DNA of 64,000 bases from Cephalotrichum gorgonifer (Eukaryota > Ascomycota > Sordariomycetes > Microascales > Microascaceae), in the NCBI GenBank assembly GCA_900312665.1, contig ONZQ02000005.1, positions 2,397,077 to 2,461,076 of the forward strand, written 5' to 3'. Shown one piece after another: positions 1 to 11,036 of this stretch; the first letter of the stretch is position 1, and every line of letters begins with the position of its first letter. Below the pieces are notes generated by a model. The model had not been told where the DNA came from, did not search any database, and saw nothing but the letters and a program-made list of their open reading frames with translations. A program made the position numbers and the translations under genes.

Positions 1-165
1 GGCGGCATCATTGTCCCAGGCGGTGGTGTTTTGCTCGTTGAATGGTACGGAGTAGGATTCGAGGCAAGATTCCAGAGTGGATGCGGCCGCCAGGGGGAGA
101 AGGCGAAGGAGAGGGAGGAGCAGTGGGGCTAGCCCTCCGTTGGAGGTTAGCTTGGGACTGTGCAT
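1..165 (-). CDS. N-terminus of a secreted oxidoreductase (BBE/FAD-linked type suspected), cut by window edge
   Basis: Reading leftward from an ATG at 165, 55 codons stay open to the window edge, so only the N-terminus is present. It has a hydrophobic Leu/Pro/Ala core (about residues 12-28) ending in LAAA, typical of a secretory signal peptide. This is followed by STLESCLESYSVPF and an N-glycosylation-like NTT with a Trp. A mature start with one Cys and a short polar stretch before Trp resembles secreted fungal FAD-linked oxidases of the berberine-bridge type. That family call is a guess, because the FAD-binding region lies outside the window. The signal peptide is the firmer observation. Confidence 0.45.
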   Translation of the reverse strand, partial: MHSPKLTSNGGLAPLLLPLLRLLPLAAASTLESCLESYSVPFNEQNTTAWDNDAA

Positions 166-1394
166 TGTGCGCCTTCGACTAGTCTCCCACACTCCAATTG
201 GATCAACGTACGGATGATGCTGTAGACCTTGGGGGGGATGAGCAGCTAGGTGGACGAGGTGGCTCTATATCAGCAAAACATAGGGACTAGGGAGCGCACG
301 CAACACATAATATATTACAGGCGAGAGAAAATGGACCGTATAGTCACCCCCCCCAATGAACATCTTACGACTCCTTTCCTAGTGCGGGGGGTTGCGGGGA
401 AATCTCTTCATCTCCCTTAATTAAAGATGAATGCGCGCTTGGCGGCGGCCTGTCCGGAAAGCCGGATTCCAAAGTCCGTTTGACATGTCCCATGCAGAAC
501 TGAGCCTCCCGCCTTCCCGCCCTCCGGTGCCGGGATAGCCGGAGTGCTGTCTTCCTCCCCATAAGGGAATTAGCATTTCTTCTTTGTATTATTCAAGGCA
601 AAGCCCCGACGAAATATGGCCCAATTGAGCTTCTGGAGCTGCAGTGTGCGGGACGGAAGGGTCAATGCAGCGGCAAAATTGGAGTTTCTCCGGAAAAGGA
701 TTCCGGATTGCTGGAAGAAATTCTGGAACACTTTAGCCGAATGCTACCTGGAAGACGCCAGAATCCCCTGCTCTAGAGGGACACGCGGCGTTGCGACGCG
801 GTCCAATAACGCGGCCTACTTATAGTCAGTCATAGGCGATGACGAAACGACCGTGGTCCCTTGCAACCCGGGTCGATATGCCGGGTGCTGATCCATCATG
901 TAGTAAACTTAAGGAGGGCCCCACAAAACGGCTGACTCGGGTGAGGTCGTAAGTATTCAGAAGTAAAGGCTTAGCTCTTGGGGCTTCATGGGGGCAAGGC
1001 GGGTATATAAGTCATCCACGAGCACCTCGACGGACAAGGGTTCATAAGGAGGGTTTTGAGGTTATTAAATCGCCCTACAGCGTCAAGGATATCGTCCGGA
1101 ACTCGCACACGCAAGTTGTTGTTCTAACTTGGTTACCCAAGCTCCCTTAGATGCGAGTCGAAGGACGGAGGACGGACCATGGGTGTATACATTCTCTACG
1201 GTTGCCGATGGTCGTCGACGCCGGTTAAGACCGGAACGAGGATTTTACGGTTGAGCCGCAACCTATTGGCACCACTGATGGTAGGACGAGCCAGGCCAAA
1301 TTGACTAGGCCGCCGCGATCACTGCCCAGTGTAAGAAACACTTCATCTCTACTTCTATGAAGCCTGTTATCACTTTCTCCAGCCTTAAATAATA
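166..1394. other. Intergenic region, no gene recognised
   Basis: About 1.2 kb between the edge gene and the first transposon. The short open frames here (for example 616-825) have no signal peptide, recognisable domain or splice-supported extension. The first part presumably holds the promoter of the leftmost gene. TA at 1393-1394 is the left target-site copy of the adjacent transposon. Confidence 0.6.
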
Positions 1395-1445
1395 ACGTCC
1401 CTCACCCCTCAACCGGCACCCCCCCTCAACCGGCACCCCAAAAAT
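1395..1445 (+). repeat. Left terminal inverted repeat, transposon copy 1
   Basis: Begins with ACGTCCCTCACC next to a TA dinucleotide. It carries an 18-bp unit, CCCCTCAACCGGCACCCC, twice in tandem, probably the transposase-binding sites. It is matched by the inverted right end at 3202-3252 with a single difference near the tip. Confidence 0.9.
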
Positions 1446-1542
1446 GCCTCACCGCCACTTCAACCTACCCTCTTCAACCCACAATATCTTTACCAATTCT
1501 TATCCAATCTTCACCAGATTTTCAGTCCTGCTACTTCAATCA

Positions 1543-3174
1543 ATGATACCTGGGTATACTGAAGATGAGATCAATCAGGCTATCAACTCTATATCAAACG
1601 GGCAATCTATCAAAAAGGCCTCCAAGAACTGGGGTATCCCAAGGTCTACCCTACAGGGCCGTCTTCAAGGTGCCCAACCAAAGGCTACTGCTGCATCTAG
1701 CCGTCAGAAGCTATCCCCAATCCAGGAGAGCCACTTAGTAGAATGGATACAGGTCCAGGCTACTCTAGGGCTCCCACCAACCCATCAACAGATCCGGGAA
1801 TTTGCTGAGTGAATCCTATACCTACGAGGGGGTCCCCAGACCCTTGGGAAAAACTGGTTCCAGGCCTTCCTATATCGAAACCCTTCAATCAAGGTCCAAA
1901 GAGCCAGAGCAATCGATTCCCAGCATATCAATGGAGCATCAACTGACATAATCAGGAACTGATTTCGATATCTCGCTATCCTACAGATCAAGGCTATCCA
2001 ACCAGCCAATCGGTATAATATAGATGAGACTGGCATCCTAGAAGGTCGAGGGTCTAATGGCCTAGTTCTAGGATCTACAGAGACCCGGAATCTACAGAAA
2101 AAACAGCCTGGATCAAGGGCCTGGACTACTCTGATTGAGTGTATCAGTGCTACAGGCTCTGCAGTACCACCTCTTGTCATCTATAAGGGCAGATCTGTTC
2201 AACAACAATAGTTTCCTCTAGACCTTCAACCCTATGCTAACTGGAGATTCTATGTAACAGAAAATAGGTAGACAGATAATGAGACAGCTGTATACTAGCT
2301 CAGGGAAATCTTCATCCCATCGACCCAATCTACAGACCCTTCTGCAGCCTGTCTACTTATCCTAGATGGCCATGGAAGCCATAAGTCAACTGAATTCATA
2401 TATCTCTGCTATATCAATAGGATACATCTACTCTACCTGCCTGCCTATATATCCCATGTCCTACAGCCCTTAGATCAGTCAGTTTTTGGACCCTTGAAGA
2501 CAGCCTATAGAAAGAAGCTAGGATATCTAGAACAGTAGAATAATTCTACAGTAATAGGCAAAAGGAATTTCCTTTCCTGCTATCAGAAGGCACGCCAGTC
2601 AGCTCTTATAGCTCAGAATATATGGGCTGGCTAGAAATCGACAGATCTATAGCCAATATCTATAGCCCAACCCCTCATAAGCCCACTGCTACTTAAGAAC
2701 ATCAGCAATACCAGCAGCAAGACCAACCCTATCCTAGAAAGGGCCCTTGGATCCAAGCCTATCCAGCAGTAGGATATAGCTACATCTGCAGTCACATAGT
2801 CGACCCTAAGAAAGGCTGTTGACCTTGAGGGTCAGCTAGCCCAATATAGTCAACTGGATCAGCCTAGTAGTACTCAACAGCTACTATTCCGGAAGATCAA
2901 AAAAGGATTTGAGGAAAAGGACTATCAACTAGCTACCCTACAATCTAGGGTAGAAGTTCTTGAGCAGCAGATTGAGGCTATAAAGCCTAGGAAAAGGAAG
3001 AGGGTCCAAATCAGCCCTAATTCGAAGTTTGCAGGGATTGAAGCTATCTACAAGGCACAGGTTGAGGCAGGCGATAAAACTGATGGCACCGTTGAATCCA
3101 GCGACTCTGAATTACCTAGTGAGCCAGGGGATTGTATTATTGTTACATCAAAAAAGATTGAAAATTCGGGTTGA
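1543..3174 (+). pseudogene. Fot1/pogo-type transposase, nonsense-riddled (copy 1)
   Basis: A single frame of 544 codons from ATG 1543 to TGA 3174 with no frameshift but about ten internal stops, the first at 1810-1812. Residues 1-90 hold a helix-turn-helix with TEDEINQAI and KKASKNWGIPRSTL, as in psq/CENP-B DNA-binding domains. The DDE core is clear: an Asp in YNIDETGI (near codon 161), an Asp in LILDGHGSH, and an Asp in VLQPLDQSVFGPLK. The C-terminus has a basic stretch KPRKRKR. Most internal stops are TAG where Gln or Trp would be expected, that is CAG to TAG or TGG to TAG/TGA, fitting RIP-like transition mutation. An in-frame ATG at 1444 only adds TIR-proximal residues. Confidence 0.88.
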
Positions 3175-3201
3175 AGAGAGGGTCTGTTTTTTTATAGTTG
3201 G

Positions 3202-3252
3202 ATTTTTGGGGTGCCGGTTGAGGGGGGGTGCCGGTTGAGGGGTGAGGGACAT
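3202..3252 (-). repeat. Right terminal inverted repeat, transposon copy 1
   Basis: Inverted match of the left end, again with the GGTGCCGGTTGAGG unit twice. One base near the tip differs from the left end (an A where the complement predicts G), a transition of the same kind that dominates inside the element. TA follows at 3253-3254. Confidence 0.9.
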
Positions 3253-3613
3253 TACTCGATTCATGACTAACCGTTAGATAAAATATCGAGTCAGGAGCTC
3301 ATCTTTCCTAAGTATTACTTTCCACGGACCAGGATCGTGGCAGGCCGTCAGCTTACGCTGGCATCCCTGTATCCCGTGACCTAAGCTGACGTTCACGCGT
3401 CATCGCATCCCAGATTCAAGAGCAGTCTCGTACAGCCCGCCGTGGACAAAGCAAAATATGCACGTTTCCCCGCATATCACCAATAGCAAACTCCGGGCAG
3501 TTTTCACCGCGGGATCCGCACCAGCGTATCTTTGACTAGTCGTCACTGGCGTGGGCAACCCATCATTGAGTCGTAACTTAAAACCAGCTAGCTAACCTTC
3601 GGTATGACCTAGC
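3253..3613. other. Intergenic, upstream of F-box-like gene
   Basis: Runs from the right TA target copy to the next start codon. No coding or RNA signal seen. It probably contains the promoter of the following gene. Confidence 0.5.
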
Positions 3614-4753
3614 ATGGCTCCGCCCGATCGTCCCGAGCTGACCCTCCTGGGCCTCCCACACGAGGTCCGGCTTCAAATTCTGAAGGAGTCCATCGCCGTG
3701 CATCGCCCTACTCCAACCTCACCGTCAGATAGTAGGGACAGAGTCTTGTTTCGGTACCGAAACGAGTCCCTCTACACCGACAGGACGTGTATCTATGTTG
3801 AACCTTCCGACCGTATTAAAAGCGCCCAGCTGTCGCTTCTCGCGACAAATCATCAGGTGCGCGAAGAGACCTTATTCGCCATCGAGAGCGTTCAAAACGA
3901 GCCGTACCGCATCGACGTTATGTTCGTGAGTCAATGCGATATAATGCCTACGTGGGAGTCTCTGCCCTGTCTGCAGAAGAGGATTGGGGCTGTTCATATC
4001 AAACTCCGCGTTTTTAACTCTGCCGAACCTATCAGCTCGGTATCGAAGTAGAATGAGCGGCTTGATGCCATGGATCGATCAATGCGGCTCCGGTGGGACT
4101 TGATGGTCTTCCACACTCTTTGGCTCTTGAGGGCATTTTCCAGGCCCGGTGCCACGTGTCAGGATCACGTTAAGGATGTGGAGATAATTGATCGAGCCAG
4201 ACTACAGGGAAACGGCAGCGGCGGCGGCGGCGACGGCGACGGCGACGCCTCTGGGGCTAGCCCTGCTGTACGGCGCGAGTCAGAGGGACCCCACGTGTGG
4301 GGAACCATTGGATGTCTCACTGTAGACTTCGTAGAAGGGGTGCCTGGCGATATTGATGAAAGGAATGAGTTGGTGTACGTCACCACTCTACTGGCGCTTG
4401 AAGTGGGTGGGGGGTCGCTCGGGCGAGAACTCAACGAGCTCCCAAGTCCGTCTAGCATACTCGCCAGGGGGCTCGGGGATTCCCTCAACTGGGCGATGCT
4501 CTCCAGCTTCCCCTGGGAGTTGTTCGGCTATCTTCTCGTCGCCAACGTGGGGGGCTTCAACATTCTTGTCAATGGCGAGCTCTGTCAGGCGTACGATATG
4601 ACGACCATTTTCTGTGCCAAGTTCATGGCATACTCTGAAGCTTACTCTGAGTTGCCATATCACTGGCGGTGGCTAAGTCAGACAGCGGAGAGAAGGAAAA
4701 AGTTGGGGATGTGGGCGGGAGTGACGGGAGACGAACAAGCTTCGGCTTCGTAG
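3614..4753 (+). pseudogene. F-box-like/2EXR-type fungal protein with one in-frame TAG
   Basis: A 380-codon frame interrupted only by TAG at 4049-4051. The N-terminus (LTLLGLPHEVRLQILKE, then LSLLATNHQVREE) follows the usual fungal F-box/2EXR pattern of a Leu-Pro-x-E-[IV]-R helix and a later cryptic-repeat helix. PTWESLPCL and a VHIKLRVF strand follow, as in many small ascomycete proteins of this type. After the TAG the same frame stays open for 234 codons, with an acidic Gly/Asp low-complexity run near 4210-4250. I found no GT-AG intron that removes the TAG and keeps both frame and conserved parts. One 126-nt option, GTGAGT at 3926 to AG at 4051, would delete the conserved PTWES segment. A CAG-to-TAG change is the simplest reading. 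A shortened 145-residue product is also possible. Confidence 0.5.
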
Positions 4754-5989
4754 AGAAACAGAACTGGGCCACTGTTTTGTTCTTGTCGTAGTATGGATTC
4801 GCTCTCTGTCGTAAACCGTTGATGGCGGGGATGGCGTCGGGGCATTGAAAAGAAAAGCAAGAAAAAATGATAATGTAACAAAGAAATCTTATCGCCATAC
4901 GAGGCAGGAGAAAGGTATGCGTCGGTCATTTCATGGTACACTTGGTGAGTGAGGGGGAAATAAATGATCGACACCACACTACATATGTGTGTACATACAG
5001 TACACTATATGGACGAGGTGCTATTACATCTCGGTATTGAGGATGGATCTCCATGCATCTTTTTCTAATACTAGTTTCCCGAAGTAAGGCCGCACATGAA
5101 CCGTTATCTTCTGCGCCGGGTATGCTCACAACGTCTCGTACTCTCCACTTTTTTACTTTCAAGATCTATTGCAGCAAGGTACGGCTAATATCACACGCGG
5201 AGCGGGGAGATTTGATCTCCACCGATATCTCCGCTGATAGGAACGACTCGCCCTCGGATGGGTAGAAGTACGTCATCGGGACTACTAGCTACATAGCGAT
5301 TATTCATAGTATTCTCATGTAGGCAAGTGTCGGTGTAGGTATCTGTGGAGCCCGTTCCGGATCGCTCGCGTATCTCTGCAGGATGGAAAACTCGGTGAGG
5401 TTGGCCGAGACGCGATAAGTTTGGACAGATGACAAAACTATCGAGCATTCCATAGCAGAGTTTTTAACGGAAGACTACCGCTACTTGTGTCTAGCAGCTC
5501 TCTGGATTCTGGCGGAAGCAGTCTGAAAAACAAGTGCTAACAGCTGTGGACAGTAGAGAGGAGAGGGCATATTACCGAGGTCTTGATGATCTCCGTTATG
5601 TAATCTGCATATACCCAAGGACGGCTAATGACCCGTTACCTAACCTTCCCCCAATTTAGCTTGGCATACGTCATGTTATCGTCATACGATCTTGGCCTTG
5701 GCATATCGGTGCGGGGCTGCTTACTTCTTGACCGACTGGCCGGGAGTCTTATATACGGAGGGCAGTCCCTGTCGTGTGATGTACAATACTCGTAGCTCAA
5801 GATAGATCGACTGGTTGCCTATAAGCCCGAAGATAGTCCATAACGACCTCGGTGACGACTTATACGTATGTACATCTACTTCTACCGGTGACAGGTGGGT
5901 CTTAGGTAGTCGACTAACACAACTCTACAGCGAACATCATACCCTTAGACCGAGCCCCTCACTTAGGTTACCAGAGAACAACAGCAAGT
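4754..5989. other. Intergenic, promoter region of the GMC gene
   Basis: No gene recognised. A TATA-like TTATATAC lies at 5749-5756, about 240 bp before the GMC start. The small open frame that overlaps that start (5815-6000) is best taken as 5' leader. The rest shows only short shadow frames. Confidence 0.5.
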
Positions 5990-7660
5990 ATGACGACTGA
6001 GGCCATTCGAGTCGAAGATTCTTCGTCGTTCGACTACATCATAGTGGGCGGCGGAACGGCTGGCTGCGTCCTGGCTTCTCGCCTCTCCGAGTACCTCCCG
6101 CAGCATAAGATCCTCCTCATCGAAGCTGGGCCGTCTGATCATGGCCTCGAGCCTGTCCTTGACCTCCGGAAATGGCTACACCTCCTGGGCGGATACCTGG
6201 ATTACGACTATGGGACGACGGAGCAGCCCATGGGAAACTCCCACATCCGCCACTCACGCGCCAAGGTCCTTGGGGGATGTTCGTCCCATAACACGCTCAT
6301 CTCGTTCAGGCCATTCAAGCAGGACATGGATAGGTGGGTGAAGCTAGGGTGCAAGGGGTGGGACTTTGAGACGATGATGCGCGTAGCCGATAAGCTCAAG
6401 AATACGATCCGGCCGGTGCATCAGAGGCATAGGAACCAGATTTGTAAGGACTGGGTGCAGTCGTGCTCGTCTGCGCTGGGTATCCCCGTGCTGTCCGACT
6501 TCAACCGGGAGATTGCGGCGACGGGGAGGATATCCGAGGGGACGGGGTTCTTCTCGATCGCATATAATCCCGAGAACTGGCATAGGAGCAGTGCATCGAC
6601 GGCTTATATACACCCTATCCTGAACGGTGAGGCGAGACCGAACCTGACTATTCTCACCCAGGCGTGGGTGTCGAAGATTCATGTCGAGAATGATACGGCT
6701 GTTGGGGCCGACTTGACGCTGAAGTCTGGGCAGAAGCTAAGGTTGAACCCTCGCAAGGAGATCATCCTCTGCGCGGGGGCCGTTGATACCCCCCGGCTGA
6801 TGCTGCATTCCGGCCTGGGGCCAAGGTCTCAGCTCGAGGATCTTGGCATAACGGTCGTGAAGGATATTCCCGGCGTGGGCGAGAATCTTCTCGACCACCC
6901 CGAGAGTATCATCCTGTGGCGACTCAAAGAGCCAGTCCCGTTCAACCAGACAGTCATGGACTCCGACGCGGGCGTGTTCATCCGAAGGGAGCCGGTGAAT
7001 GCCGCAGGCGACGATGGCGACGCGGCGGACATCATGATGCACTGCTATCAAATCCCCTTCACTGTCAACACCGAGCGCCTCGGCTACCCGTCAATCCCCG
7101 ATCGCTACGCCTTCTGCATGACGCCGAATATCCCCCGCCCCCGGTCTAGGGGCAGGCTATACCTCACCTCCGACGACCCCAGCGTCAAGCCTGCGCTCGA
7201 CTTCCGCTACTTCACCGACCCGGAGGGCTACGACGCTGCCACCCTCGTGGCGGGGATCCGCGCGGCGCGCAAGGTAGCGCAGGAGAGTCCGTTCAAGGAG
7301 TGGCTCCTGGAAGAAGTTGCTCCGGGACCGAAGGTGCAGAGCGACGAGGAAATCAGCTATTACGCGCGGAAGGCGGCTCACACGGTGTACCACCCCGCAG
7401 GGACGACCAAGATGGGAGACGTTTCGATAGATAGGATGGCGGTGGTGGACCACGAGCTCAAGGTTCGCGGGGTCAAGCAGTTGAGGGTGGTGGATGCTGG
7501 GGTATTCCCGGAAATGACCTCGGCCAATCCTATGGTGACGGTGTTGTCGATTGGGGAGCGGGCGGCGGAGCTGATTGCTATGAGCCAAGGGTGGAAACTC
7601 GAATCAAGTAGTGTTATGGGGAGCGCGGAGGTGGCTGCTGATCGGCCATCTCGACTCTAA
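5990..7660 (+). CDS. GMC (glucose-methanol-choline) family FAD oxidoreductase
   Basis: An intronless 556-residue protein. The N-terminus has the dinucleotide-binding motif YIIVGGGTAGCVLASRL (about residues 15-31), with a Glu ending the second strand in LLIEAG. KVLGGCSSHN near residue 95 matches GMC signature 1, and LCAGAVDTPRLMLHSGLGP the second signature. The catalytic His lies in YHPAGTTKMGD (about residue 467), and the partner position is Asn in SANPMVTV near residue 512. Length and motif order match choline dehydrogenase/aryl-alcohol-oxidase type enzymes, which oxidise an alcohol using FAD. No signal peptide is present, so it is probably intracellular. The substrate cannot be told from sequence. 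Confidence 0.92.
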   Translation: MTTEAIRVEDSSSFDYIIVGGGTAGCVLASRLSEYLPQHKILLIEAGPSDHGLEPVLDLRKWLHLLGGYLDYDYGTTEQPMGNSHIRHSRAKVLGGCSSHNTLISFRPFKQDMDRWVKLGCKGWDFETMMRVADKLKNTIRPVHQRHRNQICKDWVQSCSSALGIPVLSDFNREIAATGRISEGTGFFSIAYNPENWHRSSASTAYIHPILNGEARPNLTILTQAWVSKIHVENDTAVGADLTLKSGQKLRLNPRKEIILCAGAVDTPRLMLHSGLGPRSQLEDLGITVVKDIPGVGENLLDHPESIILWRLKEPVPFNQTVMDSDAGVFIRREPVNAAGDDGDAADIMMHCYQIPFTVNTERLGYPSIPDRYAFCMTPNIPRPRSRGRLYLTSDDPSVKPALDFRYFTDPEGYDAATLVAGIRAARKVAQESPFKEWLLEEVAPGPKVQSDEEISYYARKAAHTVYHPAGTTKMGDVSIDRMAVVDHELKVRGVKQLRVVDAGVFPEMTSANPMVTVLSIGERAAELIAMSQGWKLESSSVMGSAEVAADRPSRL

Positions 7661-9084
7661 GTTTGTATTGAACGATAGCGTGTAGCCTCAGGCCTGTGTT
7701 AGGATAGTTTGGCTTTTGCCCCTGCTCAATGGACGTTTTGGTGTACTCATTAATATTGTCCGTGTCCACCTGATGGGTATATCGTGGAGTTGGGAGCGTC
7801 TGAGAAGGTGCTTATTGCCCTATGCCTGGCGCTGTATCGGACCGCAGCCGACGAAAGACTGTAGTGTATGCAGGTTGTAGGACTTGGTCTCTGAAAATTA
7901 TCCATCCTCGTATGCCTCCTGGATTTGAGTAACCGCAACATCTTACGAAGTAGTACGAGCATGGAATGGGTTATTCTAGGATGTCCCGAAGAAGGTGCGC
8001 TTTGTGATTACACCTAGGCCTCTCCTCCGACCTATAGCTCCTCCCTATTTTCAAGTAATTCAAAGTCATAGTTTATAGCAATTGAATTTCCACGGGATCG
8101 CGTGTAAATTGTTGTACATAGAAGTTCCGTTCTTTCCGTGGAATGCGACCCACGGTCAAGCTTAGCGATCAGGTATGTAGGGAGAATCGAGTCTCGAGAT
8201 GCAGTCTAAGGTACCCGCCACTGGATCGATCCTTAGACTGAGTGTATTTCGGGGGCGCCGAAGGTAATCGGTCCTACATGGAGGAATGGACACCGGATTC
8301 ATAGGGAGGCGAATGAGAACATATACAACCGTGAACATGGTTTGTCGCGGTAAGTTGATCCCGGCACGTCTCACACAATCAGATGTACATCGGAAGCCGA
8401 ATGGAAAGCACTAGGAAATGCCTAATAGACTCGAGTTATGGAGGTCCAATCACAAGTTCTAGTTTCTACATACTTTTTCGTGGGTGATCGAGCACTTAAA
8501 CGATAGATGGGTACTAGGGAGAGTAGCCGAAATGAGCGTCCCTTGTTTGAATTTGAAGCAGCCCCTGGCATTGTGCGGCCCCCAGCCAATCTCCCCTTTA
8601 GCTGGCATCTGCCCTTGAACCTAGCCCCCTATTTTGGTGGCGAATCCCTGAGTGAACAATTCGCACCCAAAAGCCAGTCGCCCCCTAATAGACCCCTCTT
8701 ATTCCAGCCCTGCCCCAGAATGAATCGAGTATTCTTATTCAAGATCACTTCTCCTCCAGGCAGATAGTCCTTATTGAGGCTTCTTTCCGGAATAGAGGGT
8801 CCCGATTCGACATCCCTTACCTTGTCTCGTATCCGTTTATCACCACAGGCATGGAGCGCAGAGAGCTCGGAGGGTATAGCGTCAGTATCTCCAACTTCTC
8901 ACCGGACTCAGGTTCTTAGTCGTGTCACGACAACTTCTAGGACATCGCCATCAAGGAAACTAGTATAAATAAGGCCCTTCACACCGTCGTTTATGCGTAT
9001 TGTAGCCCTCCTCTCCAACCAGCGAAGTAGTCCCGAACACAAAGTGACGATACACAAACAATCCAAGCCGACAGGAAACGCACA
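7661..9084. other. Intergenic, no gene recognised
   Basis: About 1.4 kb. A frame at 8507-8767 is Pro-rich and lacks any domain or splice-supported extension. The right end carries the TATA-containing promoter of the lectin gene. Confidence 0.5.
8964..8973 (+). promoter_or_regulatory. TATA box of the cyanovirin-N-like gene
   Basis: TATAAATAAG lies 112 bp upstream of the ATG at 9085, a usual core-promoter distance allowing a short leader. Assigned by consensus only. Confidence 0.5.
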
Positions 9085-9930
9085 ATGTTCAACATCAGCT
9101 TCTTGGCCCTACTGGCCTCCATTGCCGCTGTGGTCGATGCCCAGGGATTCTACGATACCTGCTTCGCTCCTCTCATCCAAGACAATAACCGTTATTTATT
9201 CTCGCCTTGCAGAGCACATACGGTGGTCGGGAGCTTCCCAGAACAAGATCTCCCAACTAGGAGGTCCAACTTGCTCGATTTGGGTCTGTGCTTGGGGAAT
9301 GATGACGGTCAGTTGGTTCGCAAGAACGGGTACGTTTTCTTTCCAGGGAACTTTTCTTTCCATGGTCGAATGAAGTTGGATCTCTATTGGGACCTTTCCG
9401 ACCGCCCCCTTCCCCCAGCGACTTATAGCGTGTAATTTATCTAACATTTTACGCCAGGGGAAAATTCTACGAGGTAAGTTCTTATTCCAACTTTCTCACC
9501 CACGGATGATTTCTCCTGCAAGGCTCTGCGACATGGGTAATGTAATTTTTGGCTAATAGTGAGTGATGAAAGTCCTGCTCCGCCTGCCACATTGACAAGG
9601 GATCGGCTTGGTTGAGCTGCGAATGCACCACACGTTCGCAGGACAAGATGCGAAGTAGGATCGATCTGGGTGAGTTGAGAACGCTATAGCTCCACATCGA
9701 TATGGTGTTAAATTTCGGGGAGGTCAAGTTTCTTTGCTTACATTCTATCCTTATTTCCCTTAGACGATTATCTCAGCAACTTGGATGGGAAGGTATGCTG
9801 TGGCGCGGATAAGTGCTCCGAAGTTATTAGGTCTTGGATTCCGGGAGACGCGGGAAACCACCACATAGACATTCACGAGCGTCCCGTGCCCGACGAGATT
9901 GAGGGCTTCGAGTTTGATGTCGGGAAGTAG
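9085..9930 (+). CDS. Secreted cyanovirin-N homology (CVNH) lectin-like protein
   Basis: Model of four exons: 9085-9329, 9458-9473, 9573-9669, 9764-9930 (174 residues). Residues 1-20 form a signal peptide ending VVDAQ. The mature part has the two imperfect halves typical of CVNH. Half one has FYDTC, SPC and LDLGLCLGNDDGQLV, then NGGKFYE. Half two has SCSACHID, LSCECTT and IDLDDYLSNLDGKV, followed by Cys-rich and acidic tail segments. The second exon is only 16 nt. The splice sites are GTACGT/CCAG, GTAAGT/AAAG (branch-like GCTAAT 15-20 nt upstream) and GTGAGT/TTAG, and phases agree. CVNH domains bind high-mannose glycans in characterised members; the ligand here is unknown. Cys positions suggest disulfides in a secreted protein. 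The family call rests on the doubled LDL-x-x-C/Y-[LI]-x-N-x-DG pattern. Confidence 0.75.
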
Positions 9931-11036
9931 CATCAAGATCTTAGATCTAGGGAGTCTCGGGGAGAGCGGGAGAGGGATGAGTGGCGCTGAGTGCGGGATG
10001 CAGACACTTGCCCTCGGAGAGCTCGACGTGAAGGTGTTTGTGGAACAGGGGTGGTGGTTGAAATTCTTTAGTGCTATTCTGGAATCCTCGGAGACTAGAA
10101 TCTAGCGCTTTTATGAGGGGTGGATCCCCTGCACCTCGCTGGTGGTGCCTGAGCGCAGGGGATCTCTTAGGTGCCATTGGAGTGGAAGGAACTGGCCATG
10201 GATCAAGCTGAGCTAGTAGTAATCCAAGGTTGCTACTTTCCACTAGCATGTACCATTAAAGCTGGACCCTAATTAGATGTACTCAAAGTAATGATGCAGA
10301 CTATCATACCCCATTGCGGATGCCGGAAACCCGAGTTGCTCCCCTCGCCCCCGGTCTCAGATAGAAGAGCCAACCTCAGAGCTGTCTTGCAAACTAGGCT
10401 TCTTTCATATCCACTCAAATGAGGGCTAGGTAATCATATCCTCGGAACAGGCCCCCTTGTACTCCGTAGTTCCAGAGGCCGAGACACCGGTACATCCCCG
10501 AGAAAGGGGTTCAGACTAACGGATTCGAGGCCGAAACCCCGTATTTATATCCCCAGGAGCCCCCGTGGGGAATCTACGTCGTTATGCGCTAGGGTCTTCA
10601 AATCCGCGGCACGCGACCCCATTTTTGAACTGCCGCTCCAGACCCACATTTGGGGGTTGGCACTAACAGATTGATGTAGCTCTACACATAAATATAGGGG
10701 AACTGTACCCTCAATGAGATAGAGATGGAATCGTCGAACCAATGAGCACCTTCACTAATCCGCGGCCGGATAGTCGACCCCGCAAAAATGCCGACCCTTG
10801 GATCCGTTTCCGCGGCTCAGTCTGGCCCCTCTACTCGCACAATGCGGGGTGCGTTACCTTGGATCGTCGCCGCCATCACTCCTAATGCTCAATCCCCACC
10901 ATTCAAGGGGGGCGAGCCTCGTAATCAAGAGGCACCAACTACAAATATCATCTTCTCCTTCCCCAGATACGACCCTATCTCCAACCCCCGACTCAATCGC
11001 CCCTGTGAAGGCCACCTCCCGGAACTTTCACTAAGT
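9931..11036. other. Intergenic and P450 leader
   Basis: No gene recognised. An in-frame upstream ATG at 10788 would add 83 residues to the P450, but the added part is Pro/Ser-rich with no membrane anchor, so it is treated as 5' leader. Confidence 0.5.

Larger units (their letters stand above)
1395..3252 (+). mobile_element. Fot1/pogo-like DNA transposon, copy 1 (decayed)
   Basis: An 1858-bp element bounded by about 51-bp terminal inverted repeats and flanked by TA on both sides (1393-1394 and 3253-3254), the target duplication of the Tc1/mariner superfamily. It encodes one transposase frame with an N-terminal psq/CENP-B-like helix-turn-helix and a DDE core, but the frame is broken by nonsense codons. 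A second copy, 1857 bp long and in the same orientation, lies at 42373-44229. The two align without coding indels and differ mostly by C/T and G/A transitions. The element is dead as it stands. Confidence 0.9.

Noticed and set aside
616..825. 69-codon open frame
   Set aside because: No domain, signal peptide or splice-supported extension; expected by chance in a 1.2-kb gap.
3926..4051. In-frame intron removing the TAG of the F-box-like gene
   Set aside because: Has a good GTGAGT donor, but the removed part includes the conserved PTWESLP segment and the acceptor lacks a branch-like site.
5815..6000. 61-codon frame overlapping the GMC start
   Set aside because: Out of frame with the GMC gene, no features; taken as 5' leader.
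10788..11036. In-frame N-terminal extension of the P450
   Set aside because: Pro/Ser-rich, not membrane-like, and CYP53 proteins start at the anchor encoded from 11037.
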